Shown piece by piece: positions 7,533-16,376 of a stretch of 18,754 nucleotides of DNA (the stretch's first letter is position 1; each line of letters begins with the position of its first letter). Under the pieces are notes generated by a model that saw only the letters and a list, made by a program, of their open reading frames with translations, searched no databases and was not told the DNA's origin. The DNA comes from DATDCV01 sp036524155 (GTDB lineage Bacteria > Verrucomicrobiota > Verrucomicrobiia > Limisphaerales > UBA8199), in NCBI GenBank assembly GCA_036524155.1, contig DATDCV010000095.1:1-18754 (forward strand), given 5' to 3'. Position numbers and translations under genes: made by a program.

Positions 7533-8173
7533 CGTTCTCAGGCACTGACCAAAAGGCGCAGTGCGTTCTCAGGCCATCGGCCCTGTTTATTGCTGGTATA
7601 TGAGACGGTAGAAACGGCAACCCACCGGTGGGGTGACGATGATCTGTTTGACGCCACCGGCTTCTACCGGAGTCGCGCCGACGCGAGTCCAGTCGGCAGT
7701 GCCAAGGCGGGGGTTCTCCTGAAGAATGAATCCAGCGGACGGAGCGGGCCAAGAGATGATCACGCCGTTGGTCGGCGTGCAGGCCACGGTTAGGAAAGAT
7801 GCGCCCTCGGTCCGCACGGCGCCTGTCACGCTCCACAAACCGCCTGCCAGCACGAAGTCTCCGCCTTTCAACGAATCCGCATCCGGCTGTTCCTAAACTT
7901 GACGCAAGGGTGCAGGCGAATGCAGGCTGGCACTGGTGCTGCTCTCTCAGCTGTCAGAACAGATGGTGAATTGGCTGGCGAAGGCGCTCGCAGAGGATGC
8001 CCGGCAGTGCGAAGATTTGCTTTGGCAACACTGCGATAGCGCCGAAGGGTCTCGATCTCGACTGCATCCCCCTTTTCTGCGCTCACCGACACTGCGTCTT
8101 CTGACAGCCTTATCGACCTTGGCCGGGGGGCCGGCTGTTCACGACACAGCCAACCGGAAGTTTAAAAGTCATC
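7533..8173. other. 641-bp region without an intact gene
   Basis: Between the repeat protein and the giant CotH gene. It contains a 12-bp direct repeat GCGTTCTCAGGC (7532-7543 and 7563-7574, 31 bp apart), a minus-strand surface-protein remnant (7587-7892), and 7893-8173, where I see no convincing gene. A minus-strand frame at 7868-8092 (GTG start, 74 codons) has a protein-like opening ('EKGDAVEIETLRRYRSVAK') but no recognised family and ends in poor sequence. The last 80 bases presumably include the promoter of the giant gene; no clear -35/-10 pair or strong ribosome-binding site is visible before the ATG at 8174. Confidence 0.5.
7587..7892 (-). pseudogene. 3' remnant of a surface-protein gene (C-terminal module only)
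   Basis: The minus-strand frame encodes about 102 residues, opening 'EQPDADSLKGGDFVLAGG' after a TAG at 7893-7895 and closing 'VGCRFYRLIYQQ'. This resembles the extreme C-terminus of large exported Verrucomicrobiota proteins as I recall them: a 'GQPDA..GG.F.L.GGFW' segment, then a small beta domain with 'SWPAPSAGFILQENPRL', 'DWTRVG' and a final 'RFYRL'. Everything N-terminal is missing, with no signal peptide or good start (only a TTG at 7871), so I read it as the stranded 3' end of a deleted gene rather than a small gene. The giant protein at 8174-15553 ends in a comparable module. Family assignment is from memory. Confidence 0.6.
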
Positions 8174-11100
8174 ATGAAAATTAGCGTCCGTGCCGACAGC
8201 AAACCGTTGTTAGCTGTGGCTCTGTTGACCGCCATTCCCTTTGGGATGTTCGGCCAGGCGCCGTCGATAACCCAGCAGCCGGCGAGCCAGACTATTTTTT
8301 GTGGCGACCCGGTGACATTTTCGGTGACTGCCACCGGTGGCGGGACTCTGCGCTACCAATGGTTCAGGGATGGAGCTGCCCTGAGTTCAGCCACCAGGAC
8401 CAGTTACACGATCGCCGCCGTCGCCAGCGGGGACCAGAATGCCGCGTTCTCGGTGCGAGTCACGAACACGTTGGGCTCGGTGACCAGCGCGGCAGCCGTG
8501 CTGACGGTCGATCCCGGATTGCCCGGGGCAGCGGTGACAAATCGGGTGCTCAATTACACAAACCTCTGGAAGTACAACCAGACGAACAACCTCGACGGCG
8601 TGAATTGGCCAGCGACGAACTATAGCGACGCCACGTGGCCATCGGGACCTGGGCTATTAGCTTACGAAAACAATTCGTTGATCACGACGTTGATCAAGAC
8701 AACCCTGGCGGACCCGCGGTCGCCCCCGGCGGGTTTAAGCGCGGGGCATGCTTACTATTTCCGGACCGCAGTCAGCGTGACGAATGATCTCCTGCCGGGG
8801 ACACTCCTGGCCAACATCCGGGCTGATGACGGAGCCATGATTTACATCAACGGCGGAGAGGCGAAACGGGTTCGAATGCCCTCGGGAACAATCACCAACT
8901 TGAGCTTCGCCACGGGCTACCCGCCCGATTCCTCAGGAGGTAGTGATGCGACAGTGGATGAGTATCTTGAAATGCCTGGTTGGGGGTTACGCCCCGGCAC
9001 GAACGTAGTGGCAGCTTCGGTCCACCAGGTGAACTCCTCAAGCAGCGACATCGTTTGGGGAATGACATTAGACGTGGTGCGCTACCAGAGAGTCCGCGAC
9101 ACCAACGCACCCACGGTTTCCGAGGTGATACCGTCCCCGGGAAGCACGCTGGCAGCCCTGAACCAGGTGGAGATCCACTTCAACAAAGGTGTCAAAGGTG
9201 TCGACGCCACGGATCTGCTGATTAACGGCACTCCGGCGACGAATGTAACGGCCTACGCACCGAACGCCTACGTGTTCGATTTCGCGCCGCAGGCTCCCGG
9301 CGTGGTGCAGGTGGCCTGGAACGCAGCTCACGGTATTGTTGATCTCACTGCAAACTCCAACCGGTTCGCCGGTGGCAGCTACACGTACACGGTCGACCCG
9401 AACGCGGTCGCCAGCCAGGTTCTTATCACGGAGTTCATGGCCGGAAATTCAAAGACCATTCGCGACGAGGATGGCAGTTACTCCGACTGGGTCGAAATCT
9501 ACAATGCCGGTCTGGATCCGGTAACCATAGGCGGCTGGTACCTTACCGATGACCCTGCCACATTGAGGAAGTGGCAATTCCCTGCGGGGGTGACGCTTCC
9601 CTCGAGGTCATACCTGTTGGTGTGGGCTTCGGGGAAGAACCGGACCAATTCCGCGGCGCCGCTGCACACCAGCTTTAAATTAAGCAAGACCGCCGGCAGT
9701 TTTTTGGGCCTGGTGTACTCCGATGGCGCCACGCTGGTGTCCTATTTTCCAGCTTACCCGCAACAATATGACGATATCTCGTACGGGCGCGACCGGCTGG
9801 ATTCCTCATTAACAGGCTATTGCGCGACTCCAACTCCGAGGCAGCCAAACGCGGGCCTCGGGTCCGGGTTTGGTCCAGAGGTGATTTTCTCAGTCCCGGG
9901 CGGCACGTTTCAGCAGGCTTTCACGCTGAGCCTGAGCAGCGCGGATCCGACTGCGGTGATTCGCTATTTTCTGGTAACGAACGGGACCACGGCCGCCATG
10001 ACAGGTGTGCCCAATGCAACTTCGCCGGCTTACACGGGGCCGCTGACCATCAGCGGGACCACCCAAGTACGCGCCCGGGCGTTTCCCACTCAGCCCGGAT
10101 ACTTTCCGGGCTCGCCCCACAGCGAGACTTACTTGCAGTTGGACTCCTCTGTTGCCCAGTTCAGCTCGGATCTTCCGATTGTCGTCTTCCATAATATGGG
10201 CGGCGGTGACATTGCCGCGACCGCAGACCAATTCATGACGATGCAGGTGTTCGATACCCGCTATGGACGGAGCACGCCCACGAACGCGCCCGATCAATCG
10301 GCTCAGGGCATTTTCCACCGCCGCGGCCAGGCGACGTTTTGGAACCCGAAGCCCAACCTCAGGGTCGAGACGCGGGACGACTTCGGCGACGACCTGGACG
10401 TGCCACTGGCAGGTTTTCCTGCCGAGAGCGATTGGGTGTTCTACGGGATCGACCAATACGACAAGGTGCTGATGCATAACCGGCTCTCCCATCAGCTATA
10501 CCGCGATATGGGCCATTACACCTCAAGGACACGGTTTGTAGAGGTCTACCTGAAAACCGGTTTGGGGACCGCCGGGCCGGTGACATCGTCCGACTATTAC
10601 GGTCTGTATGTGCTGGAGGAGAAAATCAAAATCGGCAACCACCGCGTGGACATCGACAAGCTGCACCCGGAAAACACCACCGCGCCGAGCGTCACAGGGG
10701 GCTATGTGCTGAGCATCGACAAGACCAAGGCCGGGGATCCACCGCAGTTAAATGCCGCGAATGCCTCAATGACCTACGTGGACCCGGACTATTACGCGAT
10801 CACCAACAGCCCCGCTCAACAGCAATACATCAGCGATTATTTGAACCAGTTCTATTCGGCACTGATGAACTCCAGCACCTGGAGAGACCCCGCGACGGGT
10901 TACGCGGCGTATATCGACCTGGATTCCTGGATCGATTATCACCTGCACCAGACGCTGGTGTTCAATGTAGATGCCCTGCGGATCAGCGCCTACTTCTACA
11001 AACCCCGGGAGGGGAAGATCGTGCAGGGGCCACTCTGGGATTTCGACCGTTGCTTTGGCACCCGCACCGGAGACGACGCCCGCGCGTTCAACCCGCGACG

Positions 11101-14100
11101 CTGGAGATCGGCGGACATGGATGGCGGCACGGACATGTTCAACGCCGGAAACACGTTCCACAATCCCTGGTATGGCCGGCTTTTCACGGATCCGGATTTC
11201 TGGCAGCGTTGGATTGACCGATACCAGGAGCTGAGAAAGAGCATCTACAGCACCACCAACCTGACCGCCCGGATCGAGCAGTTCGGCGACGAGGTGCGCG
11301 AGGCCACCGGCCGTGAATACGTGCGTTGGGCGGGCGGGGGCGGCTCGGATACGACTCCCCGGTCCGGTGCCGTGACCGGTGACGGCCTGACCTATACCTT
11401 CCCTGTCCCCGGCACATGGCAGGGAGAACTGGATTACACGAAGTGGTGGTTCTCGAACCGGGTGGAGTTCGTGGACACCAACTTCCTGAATCCGCCGGTC
11501 TTCAGCAGCGGGGGAGGCCCGATTTCCAGCGGGTTTACTCTCACCGTAACCACGTCCACACGCGAACCCAACAGCACCATCTACTACACGCTGGATGGCA
11601 CGGACCCGCGCCTCCCGGGAGGCGCCGTTTCGCCCTCGGCTATCTCAAGGCTTAATACCGCGACCATCACGTTGAACGCCAACGCCCGCGTGTTTGCCCG
11701 CAACTACAATGCCGCGCATCAGAACCTCACCGGGGCAAACAATCCGCCCCTTAGCAGCTCGTGGTCAGGGCCGACGGTGGCGACGTTTTACACTGTCATC
11801 CCACCGCTGCGGGTCACCGAGTTGATGTACCACCCCCTACCTCCGCCGGCCGGCAACACCAACGACGCGGACAATTTCGAGTTTATCGGATTGATGAATA
11901 TCAGCGGCTCGGCGCTGAACCTCCAGGGCTTTCGATTGCGCGGAGGCATACACTTTGTGTTCCCAAGCCTAACATTAGGTGCCGGCCAGGAAGTAGTAGT
12001 AGTCAAGGACTTGGCGGCTTTCCAATCGCGGTATGGCACTGGTCCGTTGGTCGCGGGAGTCTACACCAACAATCTGGCGAACGACGGCGACCACGTGATC
12101 CTGGAAGGGCCGCTGCAAGAGCCGATCCTGGATTTCACCTATAACGACGGATGGTATCCGACGACGGACGGGTTAGGTTTTTCCCTTGTAATCCGGGATC
12201 CCAACGCAGGGCTTGCCACATGGAGTCTGAAAGAGAGTTGGCGCCCGAGCGCCGCGATTTACGGTTCTCCCGGGCTGACTGATCCGGCCCCGCCGTCCAT
12301 TCCCGGAGTCCTGGTGAATGAGGTGCTCGCGCATACTGATCCACCAATGCAGGACTCGATAGAACTGTTCAACCCGGGGTCCAGTCCTGCCAATGTCGGC
12401 GGTTGGTTGTTGACCGATGATGCCCACACACCGCTTAAGTACCGCATACCGGACGGTACTTTCATTTCGGCTGGAGGTTATCTCACTATACGCAGCAACG
12501 AGTTTTCGGTGGGCCCGAACGCATTCGCACTTAGTTCAATAGGCGAGGAGGTTTACCTGTTCTCCGCGGATGCAAACACGAATCTAACCGGTTACGGACA
12601 CGGGTTTGCGTTCGGTGCGTCGCCAAACGGCGTGGCGTTCTGCCGGTATGTGAACAGCCTGGGCGAGGAGCAGTTGGTGCTGGAAAGCCAGAACACGCTG
12701 GGCACCAACAACGCCTACCCGCGCGTCGGGCCGGTGGTGATCACGGAAATTATGTACCATCCACCGGATCTGCCCGGAGGCGTCGAGGACTGGGTTAACG
12801 AGTACGTCGAGCTGCAGAACATCGCCGTGACGAATGTGCCACTTTATGACCCGAATGCGGTTACAAATACGTGGCACTTGCGCCACGCGGTGGACTACGA
12901 TTTTCCGACAGGCGCCATTATGGCTCCGGGCACCCGCGCGCTGGTGGTCGGCTTTGACCCGGCCAGATACCCGGCTCAACTGGCCGCTTTCAAAACGAAA
13001 TACAACGTGCCGGTCGGGGTGGCGGTCTTCGGCCCCTGGGACGGCAAGTTAAACAACGCGGGCGAACGAATCGAGGTTTATCGCCCGGATTATCCGAACA
13101 TCACGCCCGCGAACAGTTTCATCCCGTACTACCTGGTCGAGGCGGTCGGCTATCAGCCCACCTCGCCGTGGCCGACCAATGCGGCTGGTGGCGGAGCGTC
13201 GTTGCAGCGCATCTATCCTGCTCAGTTCGGCAATGAACCGTTGAACTGGCAGGGTATGCCTCCCACCGCCGGGCAAGCACCCACCACGCCGACGATCGAC
13301 ACCCAACCCGTCGACCTGACCATCGCTGTCGGTGCCAACGCCACTTTTGTCGTTTCGGCCAGCGGAGCCCCTCCGCTCGCTTACCAATGGCAGGTCAACG
13401 GAATCGATATCACGGGAGCCACGCTCAGCAGCTACACTGTCCTGAATGCGCAGCCGGCTAACGAGGGGAATTATGCTGTGGTGGTGAGGAATTCGGGTGG
13501 AACGGTAACCAGCGCCGCAGCCAGACTAACGGTTTTGTACCCGCCCGTCATAACCGACCCGCCTCTGAGTCAGACTGTCCTGCAAGGGACGCCTGTCACC
13601 CTCGGCGTGGCGGCGGGCGGCAGCGCGCCCTTGAGCTATCAGTGGAGTCTCAACGGAATCCCGCTCGCCGGCCAGAGCCAGAGCAGCCTGACCTTGGCAT
13701 CGGCGCAAACCGCTGACGCCGGAGGATACTCGGTAGTAGTCACCAACGACGTGGGTTCTGTGACCAGCGCGGTCGCGACCTTGACTGTCCTGGTACCGCC
13801 GTCGATTACGGCGCAACCGGTGAACCGGACAGTGGTCGCCACCGGCAACGCTGTCTTCACGGTGACTGCGACAGGGACGGCTCCGTTGAGCTACCAGTGG
13901 CGCTTCAACGGAGTCAACATTGGCGGGGCGACACTTAGCAGCTACACGGTGGCAGGCGCACAACCCGCCAACGAGGGGAACTACTCGGTCGTGGTCACCA
14001 ACCTCGCCGGGAGTATCACCAGTGGAAATGCCAGCCTGACTGTGTTGGTGCCGCCGAATATCACAGCTCAGCCGACAAACGTTACTGTGATGGCCACCAG

Positions 14101-15553
14101 CAACGTCGTCTTTGCGGTGACTGCCACAGGGACGGCTCCGTTGAGCTACCAGTGGCGCTTCAACGGGGTCAACATCGGCGGCGCGACCCTCAGCAGCTAC
14201 ACCGTGGCGAACGCACAACCGGCCCACGAAGGCAACTACTCGGTCCTCGTCACCAACCTGGCGGGGAGCATCACAAGTGGAAATGCGAGCCTGACCGTGC
14301 TGGTGCCGCCGACCCTCACGGCCCACCCGACGAACATTACAGTGATGGCCACCAGCAACGCCGTGTTCACAGTCCGTGCCACGGGAACAGCTCCGTTGAG
14401 TTACCAGTGGCGCTTCAACGGGGTCAACATTAGCGGTGCGACCCTCAGCAGCTACACGGTGGCGAACGCACAACCCGCCAACGAGGGGAACTACTCGGTC
14501 GTGGTCACTAACCTCGCCGGGAGCATCACCAGCGGAAACGCAAGCCTGACCGTCCTGGTGCCGCCGTCGATTGTGACTCCACCGGAGAGCCAATCAGTTG
14601 TTGTTGGCAGCAACGTCACCTTTACCGTGACGGCAGCCGGGACAACGCCCCTGAGCTATCAGTGGCGACTTAATAGCACAATATTACCCGGAGCCACTCT
14701 CTCCAGTTATGACGTGCTGAATGCAGGACCGGCCGATGCCGGCAGCTACAGAGTTGTCGTGACCAATGCGGCGGGATCGGTCACGAGTCCCCCGGCAACT
14801 CTCACTGTTTTGGGACCGCCGGCCATTTTAACCCAGCCCACGAACCAGGTGGTGGCGGTGGGCAGTAACGCGACCTTTATTGTCGCGGCTGCCGGCTCGG
14901 CACCGTTGAGCTACCAGTGGTACTTCGAGGCCACGAACCTGCTAGCGTGGCGGACCAACGCCGAGTTGGTCCTCAGCAATGTCACCCTGGCCGACGCAGG
15001 TAATTATCTTGTCGTGATTACGAATGCAGCCGGGTTGGCAACGAGTGAAACCGCAACTCTGACTGTGCTGATGCCGCCGTCGATCACGCTGCAGCCCGCC
15101 GGCCAGGCGGCGGAGGCGGGCAGTGACATCGCATTGAATGTGACGGCAGCCGGCGCCGAACCTTTGACCTATCAGTGGCGCTTTAACGGAACGGCCATCG
15201 CCGGTGCGACGCTCACTGTTTGCCTGGTGACAAATGTGCAGCCGAGCAACGCCGGTGACTACACCGTGGTGGTGTCCAACCTCGTGGGCAGCGTGGAGAG
15301 TGCGGTAGCCACCGTGGACGTGTCGGTTCCGCCTCTGTTCATCAGTAATTTCGAGCGCGCCGGATCGATCTCCGGTATATCGGTCCAAACCTGGCAAGGA
15401 CTGACGTATCTCCTGGAATACAAGAATGACCTGCGGCAGGCAACCTGGACACCATTGCTCCCGGCCGTTGCAGGGACCGGCGGCGTGCTCGTATTGCGCG
15501 ACACTAACGCCTCGCCTGAGGCCAGCCGCTTCTACCGGGTTCGCAGCCAGTAG
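8174..15553 (+). CDS. Giant exported CotH-kinase/lamin-tail/Ig-repeat surface protein
   Basis: A 2459-residue modular secreted protein. Order by residue: signal peptide 1-29 (cut after 'MFGQA'); Ig 30-113; jelly-roll-like domain 115-300 ('LLANIRADDGAMIYINGGEA'); Ig-like (SbsA type) 309-411 ('DTNAPTVSEVIPSPGS'); lamin-tail 413-560 ('VLITEFMAGN', 'SDWVEIYNAG', 'GGWYLTDD'); chitobiase-C-like 567-655; CotH kinase 660-1100 ('MHNRLSHQLYRDMG', 'YYGLYVLEEKIKIG', 'GGYVLSIDK', 'FNVDALRISAYFYK', 'GPLWDFDRCFG'); second chitobiase-C-like 1105-1210; lamin-tail domains 2-4 at 1211-1370, 1376-1516 and 1519-1699; eight Ig domains 1707-2387; C-terminal module 2388-2459 ending 'RFYRVRSQ'. CotH phosphorylates spore-coat proteins in Bacillus; here the Asp-bearing 'WDFD' motif is kept, but the substrate is unknown. 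I see no PEP-CTERM or LPXTG sorting motif. The last 22 bp overlap the convergent sigma gene. Confidence 0.9.
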   Translation: MKISVRADSKPLLAVALLTAIPFGMFGQAPSITQQPASQTIFCGDPVTFSVTATGGGTLRYQWFRDGAALSSATRTSYTIAAVASGDQNAAFSVRVTNTLGSVTSAAAVLTVDPGLPGAAVTNRVLNYTNLWKYNQTNNLDGVNWPATNYSDATWPSGPGLLAYENNSLITTLIKTTLADPRSPPAGLSAGHAYYFRTAVSVTNDLLPGTLLANIRADDGAMIYINGGEAKRVRMPSGTITNLSFATGYPPDSSGGSDATVDEYLEMPGWGLRPGTNVVAASVHQVNSSSSDIVWGMTLDVVRYQRVRDTNAPTVSEVIPSPGSTLAALNQVEIHFNKGVKGVDATDLLINGTPATNVTAYAPNAYVFDFAPQAPGVVQVAWNAAHGIVDLTANSNRFAGGSYTYTVDPNAVASQVLITEFMAGNSKTIRDEDGSYSDWVEIYNAGLDPVTIGGWYLTDDPATLRKWQFPAGVTLPSRSYLLVWASGKNRTNSAAPLHTSFKLSKTAGSFLGLVYSDGATLVSYFPAYPQQYDDISYGRDRLDSSLTGYCATPTPRQPNAGLGSGFGPEVIFSVPGGTFQQAFTLSLSSADPTAVIRYFLVTNGTTAAMTGVPNATSPAYTGPLTISGTTQVRARAFPTQPGYFPGSPHSETYLQLDSSVAQFSSDLPIVVFHNMGGGDIAATADQFMTMQVFDTRYGRSTPTNAPDQSAQGIFHRRGQATFWNPKPNLRVETRDDFGDDLDVPLAGFPAESDWVFYGIDQYDKVLMHNRLSHQLYRDMGHYTSRTRFVEVYLKTGLGTAGPVTSSDYYGLYVLEEKIKIGNHRVDIDKLHPENTTAPSVTGGYVLSIDKTKAGDPPQLNAANASMTYVDPDYYAITNSPAQQQYISDYLNQFYSALMNSSTWRDPATGYAAYIDLDSWIDYHLHQTLVFNVDALRISAYFYKPREGKIVQGPLWDFDRCFGTRTGDDARAFNPRRWRSADMDGGTDMFNAGNTFHNPWYGRLFTDPDFWQRWIDRYQELRKSIYSTTNLTARIEQFGDEVREATGREYVRWAGGGGSDTTPRSGAVTGDGLTYTFPVPGTWQGELDYTKWWFSNRVEFVDTNFLNPPVFSSGGGPISSGFTLTVTTSTREPNSTIYYTLDGTDPRLPGGAVSPSAISRLNTATITLNANARVFARNYNAAHQNLTGANNPPLSSSWSGPTVATFYTVIPPLRVTELMYHPLPPPAGNTNDADNFEFIGLMNISGSALNLQGFRLRGGIHFVFPSLTLGAGQEVVVVKDLAAFQSRYGTGPLVAGVYTNNLANDGDHVILEGPLQEPILDFTYNDGWYPTTDGLGFSLVIRDPNAGLATWSLKESWRPSAAIYGSPGLTDPAPPSIPGVLVNEVLAHTDPPMQDSIELFNPGSSPANVGGWLLTDDAHTPLKYRIPDGTFISAGGYLTIRSNEFSVGPNAFALSSIGEEVYLFSADANTNLTGYGHGFAFGASPNGVAFCRYVNSLGEEQLVLESQNTLGTNNAYPRVGPVVITEIMYHPPDLPGGVEDWVNEYVELQNIAVTNVPLYDPNAVTNTWHLRHAVDYDFPTGAIMAPGTRALVVGFDPARYPAQLAAFKTKYNVPVGVAVFGPWDGKLNNAGERIEVYRPDYPNITPANSFIPYYLVEAVGYQPTSPWPTNAAGGGASLQRIYPAQFGNEPLNWQGMPPTAGQAPTTPTIDTQPVDLTIAVGANATFVVSASGAPPLAYQWQVNGIDITGATLSSYTVLNAQPANEGNYAVVVRNSGGTVTSAAARLTVLYPPVITDPPLSQTVLQGTPVTLGVAAGGSAPLSYQWSLNGIPLAGQSQSSLTLASAQTADAGGYSVVVTNDVGSVTSAVATLTVLVPPSITAQPVNRTVVATGNAVFTVTATGTAPLSYQWRFNGVNIGGATLSSYTVAGAQPANEGNYSVVVTNLAGSITSGNASLTVLVPPNITAQPTNVTVMATSNVVFAVTATGTAPLSYQWRFNGVNIGGATLSSYTVANAQPAHEGNYSVLVTNLAGSITSGNASLTVLVPPTLTAHPTNITVMATSNAVFTVRATGTAPLSYQWRFNGVNISGATLSSYTVANAQPANEGNYSVVVTNLAGSITSGNASLTVLVPPSIVTPPESQSVVVGSNVTFTVTAAGTTPLSYQWRLNSTILPGATLSSYDVLNAGPADAGSYRVVVTNAAGSVTSPPATLTVLGPPAILTQPTNQVVAVGSNATFIVAAAGSAPLSYQWYFEATNLLAWRTNAELVLSNVTLADAGNYLVVITNAAGLATSETATLTVLMPPSITLQPAGQAAEAGSDIALNVTAAGAEPLTYQWRFNGTAIAGATLTVCLVTNVQPSNAGDYTVVVSNLVGSVESAVATVDVSVPPLFISNFERAGSISGISVQTWQGLTYLLEYKNDLRQATWTPLLPAVAGTGGVLVLRDTNASPEASRFYRVRSQ
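13292..15334 (+). repeat. Eight tandem Ig-domain coding repeats of 255-258 bp
   Basis: Units start at 13292, 13547, 13802, 14057, 14312, 14567, 14822 and 15080; all are 85 codons except unit 7 (86). Each has the Ig signature 'PLSYQW', a 'G.Y.V.V.N..G' stretch and a closing 'TVL.PP' linker. Units 3, 4 and 5 (13802-14566) are near-identical in DNA, while the others are diverged, so the central copies are recent duplications. Their function is presumably to extend the protein from the cell or to bind a surface ligand. Confidence 0.9.
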
Positions 15554-16143
15554 ACACCGAGTCTATCGCAGCGGTCGCTATACGCACCGACATAAGTCTC
15601 GCGGATCTTCGTTACCGGCATGTTCTTGACGCCATAGAGATAGAAAATCTGGTAATGCTCCGGGTTCACCCCCTTCCTCGCCCGGTCTCGCGCCGCGTCC
15701 ATCAGGTTCTTCTCCCATTCGCCCTCCCAGACGTCGGCGAAGGCCCGCTCGGCGGCCTCATCCCTAAGCTGCATCCCGCCGTCGCTCGTGCCGGTCTCTG
15801 CTGTCAGCGGCACAAGCCGGCCGCGGGCGCCGCGTTTCCGTAGGTGATCAATGATGCGGCACCGGGTGATGTGCATCAGCCAACCCTTGAACGAGCAGGC
15901 CTCGGGCTGATAGCGGAACGTTCCCATCTTCAGCGCCACTCCAATCACCGTTTCCTGCACCACTTCTTCGGCCTCCGCGTCCGACAAGCCGGATTTCACC
16001 GCCGCGCAGCAAATCAGCTTCCAGTAGGTGTCGAAGAACTCCTCCCAGGAAACATGGTCCTGCAGGTCGCGTAACCGCTCGAGCAGAGTCGCCCGCGTCG
16101 GCGCCAGTTCGCTCGAGCCCGAATAAGGGGCGTGCCTGGTCAT
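15532..16143 (-). CDS. ECF-type sigma factor with an apparently degenerate region 4
   Basis: A 203-residue sigma factor of a type I associate with Verrucomicrobiota. Region 2 (about residues 33-105) is complete: 'SWEEFFDTYWKLICCAAVKS', 'AEAEEVVQETVIGVA', 'SFKGWLMHITRCRIIDHLRK'. Region 4 starts normally ('EWEKNLMDAARDR', then 'NPEHYQIFYLYGVKNMPVTK', to about residue 180), but the next 23 residues ('RETYVGAYSDRCDRLGVYWL' plus RTR) do not form the usual 'LGV...Q.Y..KHR' recognition helix and tail. The 3' end lies inside the giant convergent gene (22-bp overlap). Either the gene lost its true end by rearrangement, or region 4 has diverged. Promoter recognition through the -35 element would be impaired. 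Start ATG at 16143 lacks a strong ribosome-binding site. It is divergent from the exported protein at 16377. Confidence 0.75.
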   Translation of the reverse strand: MTRHAPYSGSSELAPTRATLLERLRDLQDHVSWEEFFDTYWKLICCAAVKSGLSDAEAEEVVQETVIGVALKMGTFRYQPEACSFKGWLMHITRCRIIDHLRKRGARGRLVPLTAETGTSDGGMQLRDEAAERAFADVWEGEWEKNLMDAARDRARKGVNPEHYQIFYLYGVKNMPVTKIRETYVGAYSDRCDRLGVYWLRTR

Positions 16144-16376
16144 CTGACAAGATCCATCGGGGACTCGACCGCATTCTTACATCGAACACTGAAAAAGCAA
16201 ATCGAATCGAGTGTGTAAGATGTACTTTTCTTACGCGATAGATGTCCGCGTAGCCCCGGAATGGACCTGTGAAGCACGGCCCCCCCGGGGATGGGCGGCG
16301 GAAGGGTTTCCGCTCTCCTTGTTTCAGTAACAACGAACAAACCAATGTGAAGTGACCTTGAGAAAGGCAAAATATA
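16144..16376. other. Divergent intergenic region with repeated CTTAC/GTAAG words
   Basis: This 233-bp gap separates the second sigma gene and the exported protein gene. CTTAC occurs at 16176-16180, its complement GTAAG at 16215-16219, and CTTAC again at 16230-16234. The last two form a short inverted repeat (5-bp arms, 10-bp loop), and CTTACA/TGTAAG at 16176-16181/16214-16219 form a second. They might be an operator or overlapping promoters. A ribosome-binding sequence (GAGAAAGG) lies just before the ATG at 16377. No small gene is seen. Confidence 0.35.

Noticed and set aside
7532..7574. 12-bp direct repeat GCGTTCTCAGGC as a target-site duplication
   Set aside because: Only 19 bp lie between the copies and no transposase or inverted ends are present, so it is probably a small local duplication.
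7868..8092. A 74-codon minus-strand frame with the protein-like opening 'EKGDAVEIETLRRYRS'
   Set aside because: GTG start without a clear ribosome-binding site, no family recognised, and the second half is arbitrary sequence that runs into the surface-protein remnant in another frame. It may be a fragment of something, but I cannot name it.
13526..14593. A 355-codon open frame on the minus strand
   Set aside because: It is the antisense shadow of the tandem Ig repeats; its length follows from repeated GC-rich DNA without stops, and the product is repetitive low-complexity sequence with no family resemblance.
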